Source of the DNA: JBHEMK01 sp046262635
GTDB taxonomy: Bacteria; Actinomycetota; Thermoleophilia; Gaiellales; Gaiellaceae
Direction of reading: 5' to 3'
Length of the DNA: 32,507 nucleotides
NCBI GenBank assembly: GCA_046262635.1
Contig: JBHEMK010000116.1
Coordinates: 1 to 32,507, forward strand
Below the pieces are notes generated by a model. It worked only from the letters and a program-made list of their open reading frames with translations, was not told where the DNA came from and made no database searches. Both the position numbers and the translations under genes were made by a program. Shown one piece after another: positions 26,286-32,507 of the stretch; the first letter of the stretch is position 1, and each line of letters opens with the position of its first letter.

Positions 26286-26924
26286 ACCGCCGAGACCTCG
26301 AGATCGGGGCCGGCGGGCTGATCGCCTACGGACGCTGGGGCAGGCCGCTGCTCGCCTTCCCCTCGCAACAGGGCCACCGACGCGGGCCGGTTCAAGGTCT
26401 ACTGCGTCGACAGCTACGACTCGTGGAGCTGGCACGACGACCGGATGCCGCTGGAGGAGCGCGCGCGGCGCCACGGGCTCTATGAGGACTGGATCACGAA
26501 CCACGTCGCGCCCTTGATCCACGACGACTGCGGCGGCTCCAGCTTCGGCGCCTACCACTCGACCAACTTCTCGCTCAAGCGGGCTGATCTCTTCCCGCTC
26601 GCGATCTGCCTCAGCGGCGTCTACGACGTTGCAACGCTGGGCTGGGGCGAGCGTGGTGACGCCCTCTACTTCAACCCCGCCGAGCACGCGGCGAACCTGC
26701 ACGGCGACATCTCGCCTGGCTGCGCCGCCGCGTCAGGCTCGGCTCGTCGTCGGCGAGGGCTCATGGGAGATTCGACCGGCGCCCGCGAGTCGACCCTGCG
26801 CTTCGCCGAGCTCCTCGCCAGCAAGGGGATCACGCACGAGCTGGACGTCTGGGGCCATGATGTGCTGCACGGCTGGCCGTCATGGCGCGCACAGATAGCC
26901 CATCATCTGGCCAGATTTGTCTGA
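26282..26924 (+). pseudogene. Second esterase, interrupted by deletions and frameshifts
   Basis: This is another alpha/beta-hydrolase esterase, recognisable in pieces. LNRRDLEIG and YGRWGRPLLAFPSQQGHR run to about 26378 in one frame. FKVYCVDSYDSWSWHDDRMP, EERARRHGLYEDWI, SSFGAYHSTNF and LFPLAICLSGVYDV follow in another. From memory of the family, about 20 residues are missing at the first break and about 8 just before SSFGAYH. Then three single-base deletions (near 26709, 26741 and 26770) scramble about 21 residues but restore the frame, and the sequence ends normally with ELDVWGHDVLHGWPSWRAQI. The start would be a CTG overlapping the previous stop (CTGA). The retained GxSxG-like GSSFG may be misleading. 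It may be real decay or an assembly error. Confidence 0.7.
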
Positions 26925-28158
26925 CCATCTGATCGGACTCCTGCTCGGCACGGAGGAGGACTGGCCCGGCGCCTTCGAGGCCCTCGTGCAACGACTCGGC
27001 CCCGTGCGGGTCGGCGGGCGGACGCACACCTTCGCGGTCGAGCGGATCCTGAACGAGCCGTTCGACCTCCGTTCGACGCCGCGCCACGGCGTCGTCATCG
27101 ACCGACTCGGGTGGTGGTACGACCTGCCGCGCGAGTGGCTGAAGAAGGTCAGCCTGATGGACGACGTCTACCTGCTGAACAACCCGTTCACCTTCCAGGC
27201 GATGGAGAAGCACTCCGCCTACTGCGCGATGATGCGGCTCGGCCTGAAGGTGCCGGAGACGTGGATGGTGCCGCACAAGATCCCACCGGCAAACCCGCGC
27301 TTCGAGATCATGGCCGAGAAGTACAACCGGCCCTTCGACCTCGAGGCGATCGGCGCGGAGATCGGCTACCCGCTCTACATGAAACCGTTCGACGGCGGCC
27401 AATGGGTTGGCGTGACGCGGGTCCGTGGCCCCGAGGATCTGCGTGCCCGCTACGACGAGTCGGGCCAGCGGCTGATGCACCTGCAGGCGGCCGTCGAGCC
27501 GCTCGACGTGTTCGCGCGCAGCCTCTCAATCGGCGCCGAGACGATGGTGATGCACTTCGACCCCGACAAGCCGATGCACGAGCGCTACCGGGTGGAGCAC
27601 GACTTCCTCACACCCGAGACGGGCCGCGAGGTCGTCACGATCTCGAGACTCGTCAACGCCTTCTTTCGCTGGGAGTTCAACTCCTGCGAGAACATCGTCC
27701 GCGGCGGCGACGTCCATCCGATCGACTACGCGAACGCGTCGCCCGATGTGGCCGTGACGAGTCTTCACTACTACTTCCCGTGGGCGATGCGGACACTCGT
27801 GAAGTGGACGGTCTTCTGCGCGGTCACCGGCCGCGGCATGCGGATCAACCAGGACACCCGCCGCTACTTCGAGATCGGCGACCGCACCGACCTCTCCTAC
27901 GACGACAAGCTCGAGGCATACCGGCGGGTCGCGGACGGCTACTTCGAGCTCGACGCGTACGAGGAGCTCTCGGCCGGACCGCTCGCGCGGCTCGACGAGC
28001 TCGCTGTCGAGTACGTCGAGAGCCCGGAGTTCGACGACCTTCTCGTCACGACGGTCACGGCGACGTTCCCGCCGGACGAGCACGAGGAGATGGTCGCGCG
28101 CCACCGCGGCCTGCTCGCGGCGTGGGCCCATGACCAGCGTCTCAACGCGGGGCCGTAG
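26917..28158 (+). CDS. ATP-grasp ligase-like protein
   Basis: This is a 413-residue ATP-grasp enzyme, a fold that uses ATP to join a carboxylate to an amine or thiol through an acyl-phosphate. Visible signs are NNPFTFQAMEKHSAYCAMMR (88-107) followed by LKVPETWMVP, as in RimK and glutathione-synthetase relatives, and YPLYMKPFDGGQWVGV (151-166) with the ATP-binding Lys156. Acidic stretches that could bind magnesium include HPIDYANASPD and MRINQDTRRYFEIGD. The substrate is unknown. The start is TTG at 26917, overlapping the end of the esterase remnant by 8 bases; a start a few codons later is possible. Its 3' end overlaps the convergent MFS gene by 17 bp. Confidence 0.82.
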   Translation: MSDHLIGLLLGTEEDWPGAFEALVQRLGPVRVGGRTHTFAVERILNEPFDLRSTPRHGVVIDRLGWWYDLPREWLKKVSLMDDVYLLNNPFTFQAMEKHSAYCAMMRLGLKVPETWMVPHKIPPANPRFEIMAEKYNRPFDLEAIGAEIGYPLYMKPFDGGQWVGVTRVRGPEDLRARYDESGQRLMHLQAAVEPLDVFARSLSIGAETMVMHFDPDKPMHERYRVEHDFLTPETGREVVTISRLVNAFFRWEFNSCENIVRGGDVHPIDYANASPDVAVTSLHYYFPWAMRTLVKWTVFCAVTGRGMRINQDTRRYFEIGDRTDLSYDDKLEAYRRVADGYFELDAYEELSAGPLARLDELAVEYVESPEFDDLLVTTVTATFPPDEHEEMVARHRGLLAAWAHDQRLNAGP

Positions 28159-29506
28159 AGCCGAGCAACTCCGGCAGCAGCCGGCGCGCGACGCCGATGC
28201 CGACGACCGCGGCCGCCGCGGCAATGGCATAGGCGACCGCGATCCCCTCGGCCCTCTGTCCGGCGGCCGCCCCGAGCGCCACCGCGGTCCCGCCGAGACC
28301 GGCGCCGAGGGCGACGCCGAGGTTGTCCGAGAGCTGGAGCGCCGAGGTCGCCGTGCCCTCCTGTCCGGCCGGCGCCTCCCGCAGCACGGCGAGCGAGAGG
28401 GTCGAGTAGGCGAGGCCGATCCCGAAGCCAGCCACCGCCCAGGCGGCGGCGGCGAGCTCCGCCGGTGTCGACGGCGACAGAGCCGCTGCAGCACCGGCGA
28501 TGCCGGCGGCGACGATGCAGAAGCCGCCGCCCACGAGCAGCCTCGGGCTCGTCCGCCGTACGAGCCGCTGCTGGATCCACGAGGCGGCCGTCCACGCGAG
28601 CGTCGCCGCCGTCAGGGCGATTCCCGCGAGCGCCGTCGAGCGGTGCCGGACCGACACGAGCGCGAGCGGCACGAAGGTGTCGGCTCCGAAGAAGGCGAAC
28701 GTGAGCAGCCCGCGCGCCAGGACCGCCGCAGGCAGACCCGGCCGGGCGGTGAGCGTGCCGCGCGGCAGCAAGCCTGCGAGCGGACGGGCGGCGACGGCCG
28801 CGGCGCACGCGGCGAGCGGCACGGCGAGCAGCGAGCGCTCGGCGAGCGCGGCGAGCGCCAGGCCTGCGCCGGTCGCGACGCGGAGTGCGGGCACGAGCCG
28901 GCTCGCGGCCACGGCGCTTTCGGGCGGCGCTCCGAGCGAGCGGAGCGCACGAAAGGGAACGATCGCCGTGATGGCGACAATCGGGACGAGGCCGAGGAAG
29001 ACGGCGCGCCAGCCCGCCGCCGTGGCGACGACCGCGGCGAGGCCCGGACCGGCGAGTCCGGGCACGACCCATGCGGTCGAGAGCAGTGCGAACACTCGCG
29101 GCCGGAGCGCGTGCGGGATCGTCCGCCCGATGGTTGCGTACGAGACGGCGGGGATCGCCCCGGCGCCGACGCCCTGCAGGGCACGGCCGACCACGACCAC
29201 CCACATCGCCGGCGCAAGCCCGGCCGCGAGCAGGCCCGCCGAGAAGACGACGAGCGCCGCGACGAACGGGGCAGCTGGCCCCCGTCGGTCGACCTGCTCG
29301 CCGCCGACGACTATCCCGACGAGGGTGCCGAGGAAGAAGGCGCTCGTCACCCAGCCGTAGAGCGAGAGACCCTGCAGGTCCCGGGCGACGAGTGGCAGGA
29401 CCGTCGCGACGGCGAGCGCCTCGGAGGCGACGAGGGTCACGGTCAGGACGAGCCCGATCGTCAGGTGACGCCACTCGGGCGCCCACACGCTCGTGGGGGC
29501 CTCCAC
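28142..29506 (-). CDS. MFS transporter
   Basis: This 454-residue polytopic protein has about 12-14 transmembrane segments. A typical MFS loop motif follows the second segment (GTLVGIVVGGEQVDRRGPAAP). VVVVGRALQGVGAGAIPAVSY and a drug-efflux-like GLAGPGLAAVVATAAGWRAVF region place it near the proton-driven multidrug exporters. The substrate is unknown. The start is GTG at 29504-29506, with a TACGCT -10 exactly six bases upstream. The frame is open far upstream but that part is antisense-like and has no membrane pattern. It lies 17 bases downstream of the DMT transporter gene yet has its own promoter. It is convergent with, and overlaps, the ATP-grasp gene. Confidence 0.87.
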   Translation of the reverse strand: MEAPTSVWAPEWRHLTIGLVLTVTLVASEALAVATVLPLVARDLQGLSLYGWVTSAFFLGTLVGIVVGGEQVDRRGPAAPFVAALVVFSAGLLAAGLAPAMWVVVVGRALQGVGAGAIPAVSYATIGRTIPHALRPRVFALLSTAWVVPGLAGPGLAAVVATAAGWRAVFLGLVPIVAITAIVPFRALRSLGAPPESAVAASRLVPALRVATGAGLALAALAERSLLAVPLAACAAAVAARPLAGLLPRGTLTARPGLPAAVLARGLLTFAFFGADTFVPLALVSVRHRSTALAGIALTAATLAWTAASWIQQRLVRRTSPRLLVGGGFCIVAAGIAGAAAALSPSTPAELAAAAWAVAGFGIGLAYSTLSLAVLREAPAGQEGTATSALQLSDNLGVALGAGLGGTAVALGAAAGQRAEGIAVAYAIAAAAAVVGIGVARRLLPELLGSTAPR

Positions 29507-29512
29507 ACCGGG

Positions 29513-29518
29513 AGCGTA
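29513..29518 (-). promoter_or_regulatory. Leaderless -10 element of the MFS transporter gene
   Basis: TACGCT on the minus strand, then CCCGGT (six bases), then GTG. It lies in the 17-bp gap after the DMT gene stop. Confidence 0.5.
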
Positions 29519-29523
29519 GGGTG

Positions 29524-30360
29524 TCAGCTGAAGGTCGTCGCCTCGAGCGGGACGGTCGTCCCGTCGGCCGTCTGGCGGCTGAGAGCGACAGCGCCTACGA
29601 GGACGAGCAGGAACGCGCCGACGCGCGCCGCGCCCCGCCAGCCGGCCGGCAGCGACTCGGAGAAGACGACGGTGCCGGCGACGATCGGCAGCGCATTCGT
29701 CCAGAGCACCGCGAGCCCGGCGGTCGTGAGCCGGCCTCCGCGCTGGAACGCGAACTGCATACAGATGAACGCGAGCCCGTGGCAGGCGAGCAGAGCCGGC
29801 AGGAAGAGGAGGCTCCAGCCGAGGCCGACGGCGGCCTTCGTGCCGACATCTCCCGCAGCGTAGAGGACGCCGGCGGCGATCCCGAGTCCTGCGCCGGACG
29901 CGAGCTGCCGCGAACCCGGGCCGGCCACGAGGCCGGCGACGATCAGCGAGACGGCGATCCAGGCAGCGACCGCCCGCCAGTGCGCGTGGCCCCTGTCGGT
30001 GTGCGAGCCGAGCGAGAGGCCGAGCAGAGCGAGGCCGGCGAAGGCAGAGGCGACGCCGATCTTCTCGTAGCGGGCCAGCTTGCCGAGCCCGATCGCGAGC
30101 ACGCCGATCCCGCCTGCAGCGCATGCCTGGACGAGCGAGAGTGGCGCCAGGGCGAGCGCGGCAACATAGAGGACCCAGCCGCCGATCCCCGCGAGGAATC
30201 CGGCCAGCCATCGCCCGCTGCGAAAGAGGAGCTGAAGCGAGTGCACCGGCCGGCGCAGGCTGAGCGGCGGCAGCGCCGAGGCGTGCTGGTGCTGCAGCAC
30301 GTAGCCCCCGTTGATCACCACGGCCGAGGCCACGGCGAGCAGCAGTCCGAGCCAAATCAC
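29524..30360 (-). CDS. DMT-superfamily transporter (EamA/NIPA-like)
   Basis: This 278-residue membrane protein has eight or nine hydrophobic segments. The start VIWLGLLLAVASAVVINGGY followed by LQHQHASALPPLSL, and the later WVLYVAALALAPLSLVQAC, recall the NIPA-like branch of the drug/metabolite transporter superfamily, which includes magnesium transporters and amino-acid exporters. The substrate cannot be inferred. The GTG at 30358-30360 overlaps the stop of the MprF-like gene as GTGA, so the two are translationally coupled, and transport may relate to lipid aminoacylation. The frame is open upstream inside the MprF gene but begins with an Arg-rich stretch not fit for a membrane protein. Confidence 0.84.
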   Translation of the reverse strand: MIWLGLLLAVASAVVINGGYVLQHQHASALPPLSLRRPVHSLQLLFRSGRWLAGFLAGIGGWVLYVAALALAPLSLVQACAAGGIGVLAIGLGKLARYEKIGVASAFAGLALLGLSLGSHTDRGHAHWRAVAAWIAVSLIVAGLVAGPGSRQLASGAGLGIAAGVLYAAGDVGTKAAVGLGWSLLFLPALLACHGLAFICMQFAFQRGGRLTTAGLAVLWTNALPIVAGTVVFSESLPAGWRGAARVGAFLLVLVGAVALSRQTADGTTVPLEATTFS

Positions 30361-32420
30361 TGGAAGGGAAGGTACGCCTCGGCGGCGAGCGCCGCGATCC
30401 CGACGCGCGGGAGGTCGAGCCGGCGCTCGTAGACGACGAAGCGCCGCTGCCACTCCGGGAAGAACTTCCGGTTGAAGAGCAACAGGTTGTCGAGCTGGAA
30501 ATGCCCCTTGAGCGAGCGGAGAACGGTCACCTGGACCCGCTGCAATCCCGACAGCTCAGCCTCGGGCGCGAGCAACGCGGCGAACGGCGCGAAGTTGAGG
30601 GAGACCCGCTCGAAGCCATGCTCCCTCGCCCACGGGACGGCCTCGCAGATCAGCCACTCGTTGAAGCCATTCGGGGTCGAGCGCAGGCGGGGCATCGAGG
30701 AGAGCGACAGCGCTGAGCAGGCGGGCGAGACCGCGAAATGGAGAAAGCCGCCCGGGCGGCCCCGTTCGTCGTAGCCGACGACGAAGACCGCGTCCTCGAC
30801 ACGAAAAAGGGCATCGAGCGCCATCACGAATCCACGCTCTGGCGCCTCCCCGCGCCAGGCCCGGGCGATCGCTTCCAGCTCGGCGCGCAGCTCCGTTCCG
30901 ATCTCGCCGGCCTGCAACACCCGGGCCCGGTACCCGCTCCGCTCGAGCCGGTGCACCGACTGCCGGACCTTGCGGATCGCCCGGCCCTCGAGCGAGAAGG
31001 TCGCCGTGTCGAGCACGGCTTCATCACCGTGATAGAGGGCGTGCAGACCGGCGGAGCGGTAGAGCTCGAGTGAGCCCTCCGAGACGCCGAGCACGGCCAC
31101 GCGCCAGCCCCGCTCGTGCGCGAAGCCGAGGAAGCGGTCGAGCAGCGCGCGCAGCTCGCCCGCCGGACCGACGGGGTCGCCGGAGACCATCGCGATCCCG
31201 CCGAGCACTCGGTAGGCGAGGAACGCGTTCTCCGACTCTGAGAAGAAGTACGACTTGTCGGCGCGTAGGGCGAACGGCGCGAGCGTGTCGGCGCCCCAGG
31301 CGGAGACGAGCGAGCGGACGAGCACGCCTTCCCGGGCCTCCTGCCGCAGCCGGTATCGCCACGGCGCCAGCCACTCGACGAGCAGGACGGCGGCGGCCCC
31401 GAGTCCGAGCAGGAACACCGATGCCGGGAACCAGCCACCGACCGCTCCGCTTAGATGCCGCTCGTGGGCCAGGCTGAGACCCGAGAGGGCGCGGCCGGTC
31501 TCGCGCACGGCGAAGGGGATCGAATACGGCTCGTCTGCCATCAGCCGGTTGACCCAAAGCGTCAGCAGGCCGTAGCCGAGGACAATTCCGGCGAGCACGG
31601 CCGCGTGGACCGCGATCCGCGGTTTCACGGCGGGGTCGCCGCGCAGGCCGAAGTCGCCGCGCCGCGCGAGCAACGCGACCGTCGCGATGCACGTGACGAT
31701 CGCACCGTCATCGAAACGGTGCTCGATGTGGAGAACCGTCAGGGCGGCGAGAATCCCGAGGGCGAGCTGCCAGGCGCGATGCTGGCGCCGGGCGAGCCCT
31801 CGCGCGAGGAGGATCAGGGCGAAGCCGAGCGGTGCCACAAGCGCCTTCGAGAGCCCGTGCACGTGGGCGGCGTCGAGCGCCGTCACGAGCGACCGGCGGT
31901 GTTCCGGCAAGATGCCGTCCACCACGGCGAGCAGACCGACTGCGGCCACGAACGAGCCGTGCACGAGCGGCAGCCGCGGCCGGGCCGAGCGGGCGGCGCG
32001 CCCGAGCAGCGCGCCGCCGATCCCTGCGAGCGCGGCCGGAATCACAACCGCTTGCTCCTTCGCCGCGAGGTGGAAGGCCTGGTGCGCGGGAATCTGGCGG
32101 ACGACGAGGATCGAGAGGCCGTTCACGGCATAGGTCCACGCGCCGACGCCGAGGGCGAGCAGCAGCCCGGCGGTGAGCCGTTCCGTCCGCGCCCAGCGCG
32201 CGACCGCCCCGAGCAGGCCCCCCGCGACAGCCCAGATCGCGAGGAAAATCAGGAGCGGGACCGTAGCGCGGTGCGAGAGCTCGTCGAGGGGCAGCGCGTC
32301 GTGGACGCGGGGGCCCGGCAGCGAGAGGTGGGGGCGCACAAGGTAGAGCCAGCCCGTCGCGGCCAGCAGGACCGCGAACGACAGGACCACGGCGGCGGTA
32401 CTTCGAAAGAACCTACCCAT
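30357..32420 (-). CDS. MprF-like phosphatidylglycerol aminoacyltransferase (DUF2156)
   Basis: Proteins of this type transfer an amino acid from aminoacyl-tRNA to a membrane lipid such as phosphatidylglycerol, lowering negative surface charge. The 687-residue protein has an N-terminal half with multiple membrane segments (about 8-345). The C-terminal cytosolic DUF2156 double-GNAT domain (about 375-680) shows DKSYFFSESENAFLAYRVLGG, GDPVGP, RKVRQSVHRLERSGY, STPNGFNEWLICEA, RVSLNFAPFAAL and LLLFNRKFFPEWQRRFVVYE. The amino acid (Lys or Ala) cannot be read from sequence. There is no LysRS domain as in mycobacterial LysX. The start is the ATG at 32418-32420, overlapping the stop of the upstream esterase gene; the GTGA overlap downstream couples it to a transporter. 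Confidence 0.9.
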   Translation of the reverse strand: MGRFFRSTAAVVLSFAVLLAATGWLYLVRPHLSLPGPRVHDALPLDELSHRATVPLLIFLAIWAVAGGLLGAVARWARTERLTAGLLLALGVGAWTYAVNGLSILVVRQIPAHQAFHLAAKEQAVVIPAALAGIGGALLGRAARSARPRLPLVHGSFVAAVGLLAVVDGILPEHRRSLVTALDAAHVHGLSKALVAPLGFALILLARGLARRQHRAWQLALGILAALTVLHIEHRFDDGAIVTCIATVALLARRGDFGLRGDPAVKPRIAVHAAVLAGIVLGYGLLTLWVNRLMADEPYSIPFAVRETGRALSGLSLAHERHLSGAVGGWFPASVFLLGLGAAAVLLVEWLAPWRYRLRQEAREGVLVRSLVSAWGADTLAPFALRADKSYFFSESENAFLAYRVLGGIAMVSGDPVGPAGELRALLDRFLGFAHERGWRVAVLGVSEGSLELYRSAGLHALYHGDEAVLDTATFSLEGRAIRKVRQSVHRLERSGYRARVLQAGEIGTELRAELEAIARAWRGEAPERGFVMALDALFRVEDAVFVVGYDERGRPGGFLHFAVSPACSALSLSSMPRLRSTPNGFNEWLICEAVPWAREHGFERVSLNFAPFAALLAPEAELSGLQRVQVTVLRSLKGHFQLDNLLLFNRKFFPEWQRRFVVYERRLDLPRVGIAALAAEAYLPFQ

Positions 32421-32507
32421 GGGCGAGGCGGGTCGCGGCGGCGAGGTAGGCGGGGATGGCGTTCTTGCGCCAGAGGGCCCAGTTGTGACCGCCGGCCGCC
32501 TCGAAGT
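32413..32507 (-). CDS. Esterase family protein (C-terminal end only)
   Basis: Only the last 31 residues are in the window, ending at the TAG at 32413-32415. They read FEAAGGHNWALWRKNAIPAY and continue to a short tail. GGHNWxxWR is the catalytic-histidine region of the esterase D/Fes group of alpha/beta hydrolases, the same ending as in the esterase at 25239. It overlaps the MprF-like start by 8 bases, so the two genes form one translation-coupled unit. In other actinobacteria hydrolases encoded beside lipid aminoacyltransferases are thought to act on the same lipids. Confidence 0.75.
   Translation of the reverse strand, partial: FEAAGGHNWALWRKNAIPAYLAAATRLAHG

Overview
The window is GC-rich bacterial chromosome from what looks like an actinobacterium, probably of the Thermoleophilia (Solirubrobacterales/Gaiellales-like). 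The pointers are a DUF2469 gene, a DUF4081-GNAT fusion, an MprF-like DUF2156 protein paired with an esterase, frequent GTG/TTG starts and very high G/C at third codon positions. This placement is inferred from gene content and not from a marker phylogeny. No rRNA, tRNA, CRISPR, insertion sequence or phage gene is visible, so it reads as ordinary chromosome with two damaged genes.

Layout. Positions 1-7100 hold a housekeeping block, mostly on the minus strand: tilS-hpt (coupled by a GTGA overlap), ftsH, folP-folB (coupled by GTGA), folK and the 5' part of a DUF2469 gene. A secreted subtilase on the plus strand separates folB from folK. Positions 7300-11100 carry a small predicted membrane protein, a histidine phosphatase, a DUF4081-GNAT acetyltransferase, a DeoD-type purine nucleoside phosphorylase coupled to a lipid kinase, and a coiled-coil protein. 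Positions 11100-18500 carry envelope and secreted proteins (an unknown anchored protein, a BNR-repeat protein, a VanW/YoaR-type cell-wall protein) plus a small CxxC protein behind an ECF-type promoter, a sirtuin and a hotdog thioesterase. Positions 18500-23800 contain a GT-C-like membrane protein and a three-gene acyl-CoA catabolic operon (acd-sdr-acd) with a clear promoter and a palindromic operator. Positions 23860-28160 contain an N-acetylmuramoyl-L-alanine amidase, then an esterase / broken esterase / ATP-grasp cassette. Positions 28140-32507 contain, on the minus strand, an esterase (partial), an MprF-like aminoacyl-lipid synthase, a DMT transporter and an MFS transporter.

Genome-scale habits are visible. 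Seven transcription units begin with a TANNNT hexamer exactly 6-7 bases before a GTG or TTG start, the signature of leaderless mRNAs. All six convergent gene pairs overlap at their 3' ends (4 to 125 bp). One junction is a simple repeat that encodes a Ser-rich tail on one strand and a Thr/Pro/Ala-rich tail on the other.

The best candidates for something undescribed are the esterase/esterase/ATP-grasp cassette, the ECF-controlled CxxC mini-protein, the apparent AUU start of the lipid kinase, and the leaderless-promoter pattern. The broken esterase and a three-frame coding remnant upstream of the sirtuin could be real pseudogenes or single-base deletion errors in the assembly.
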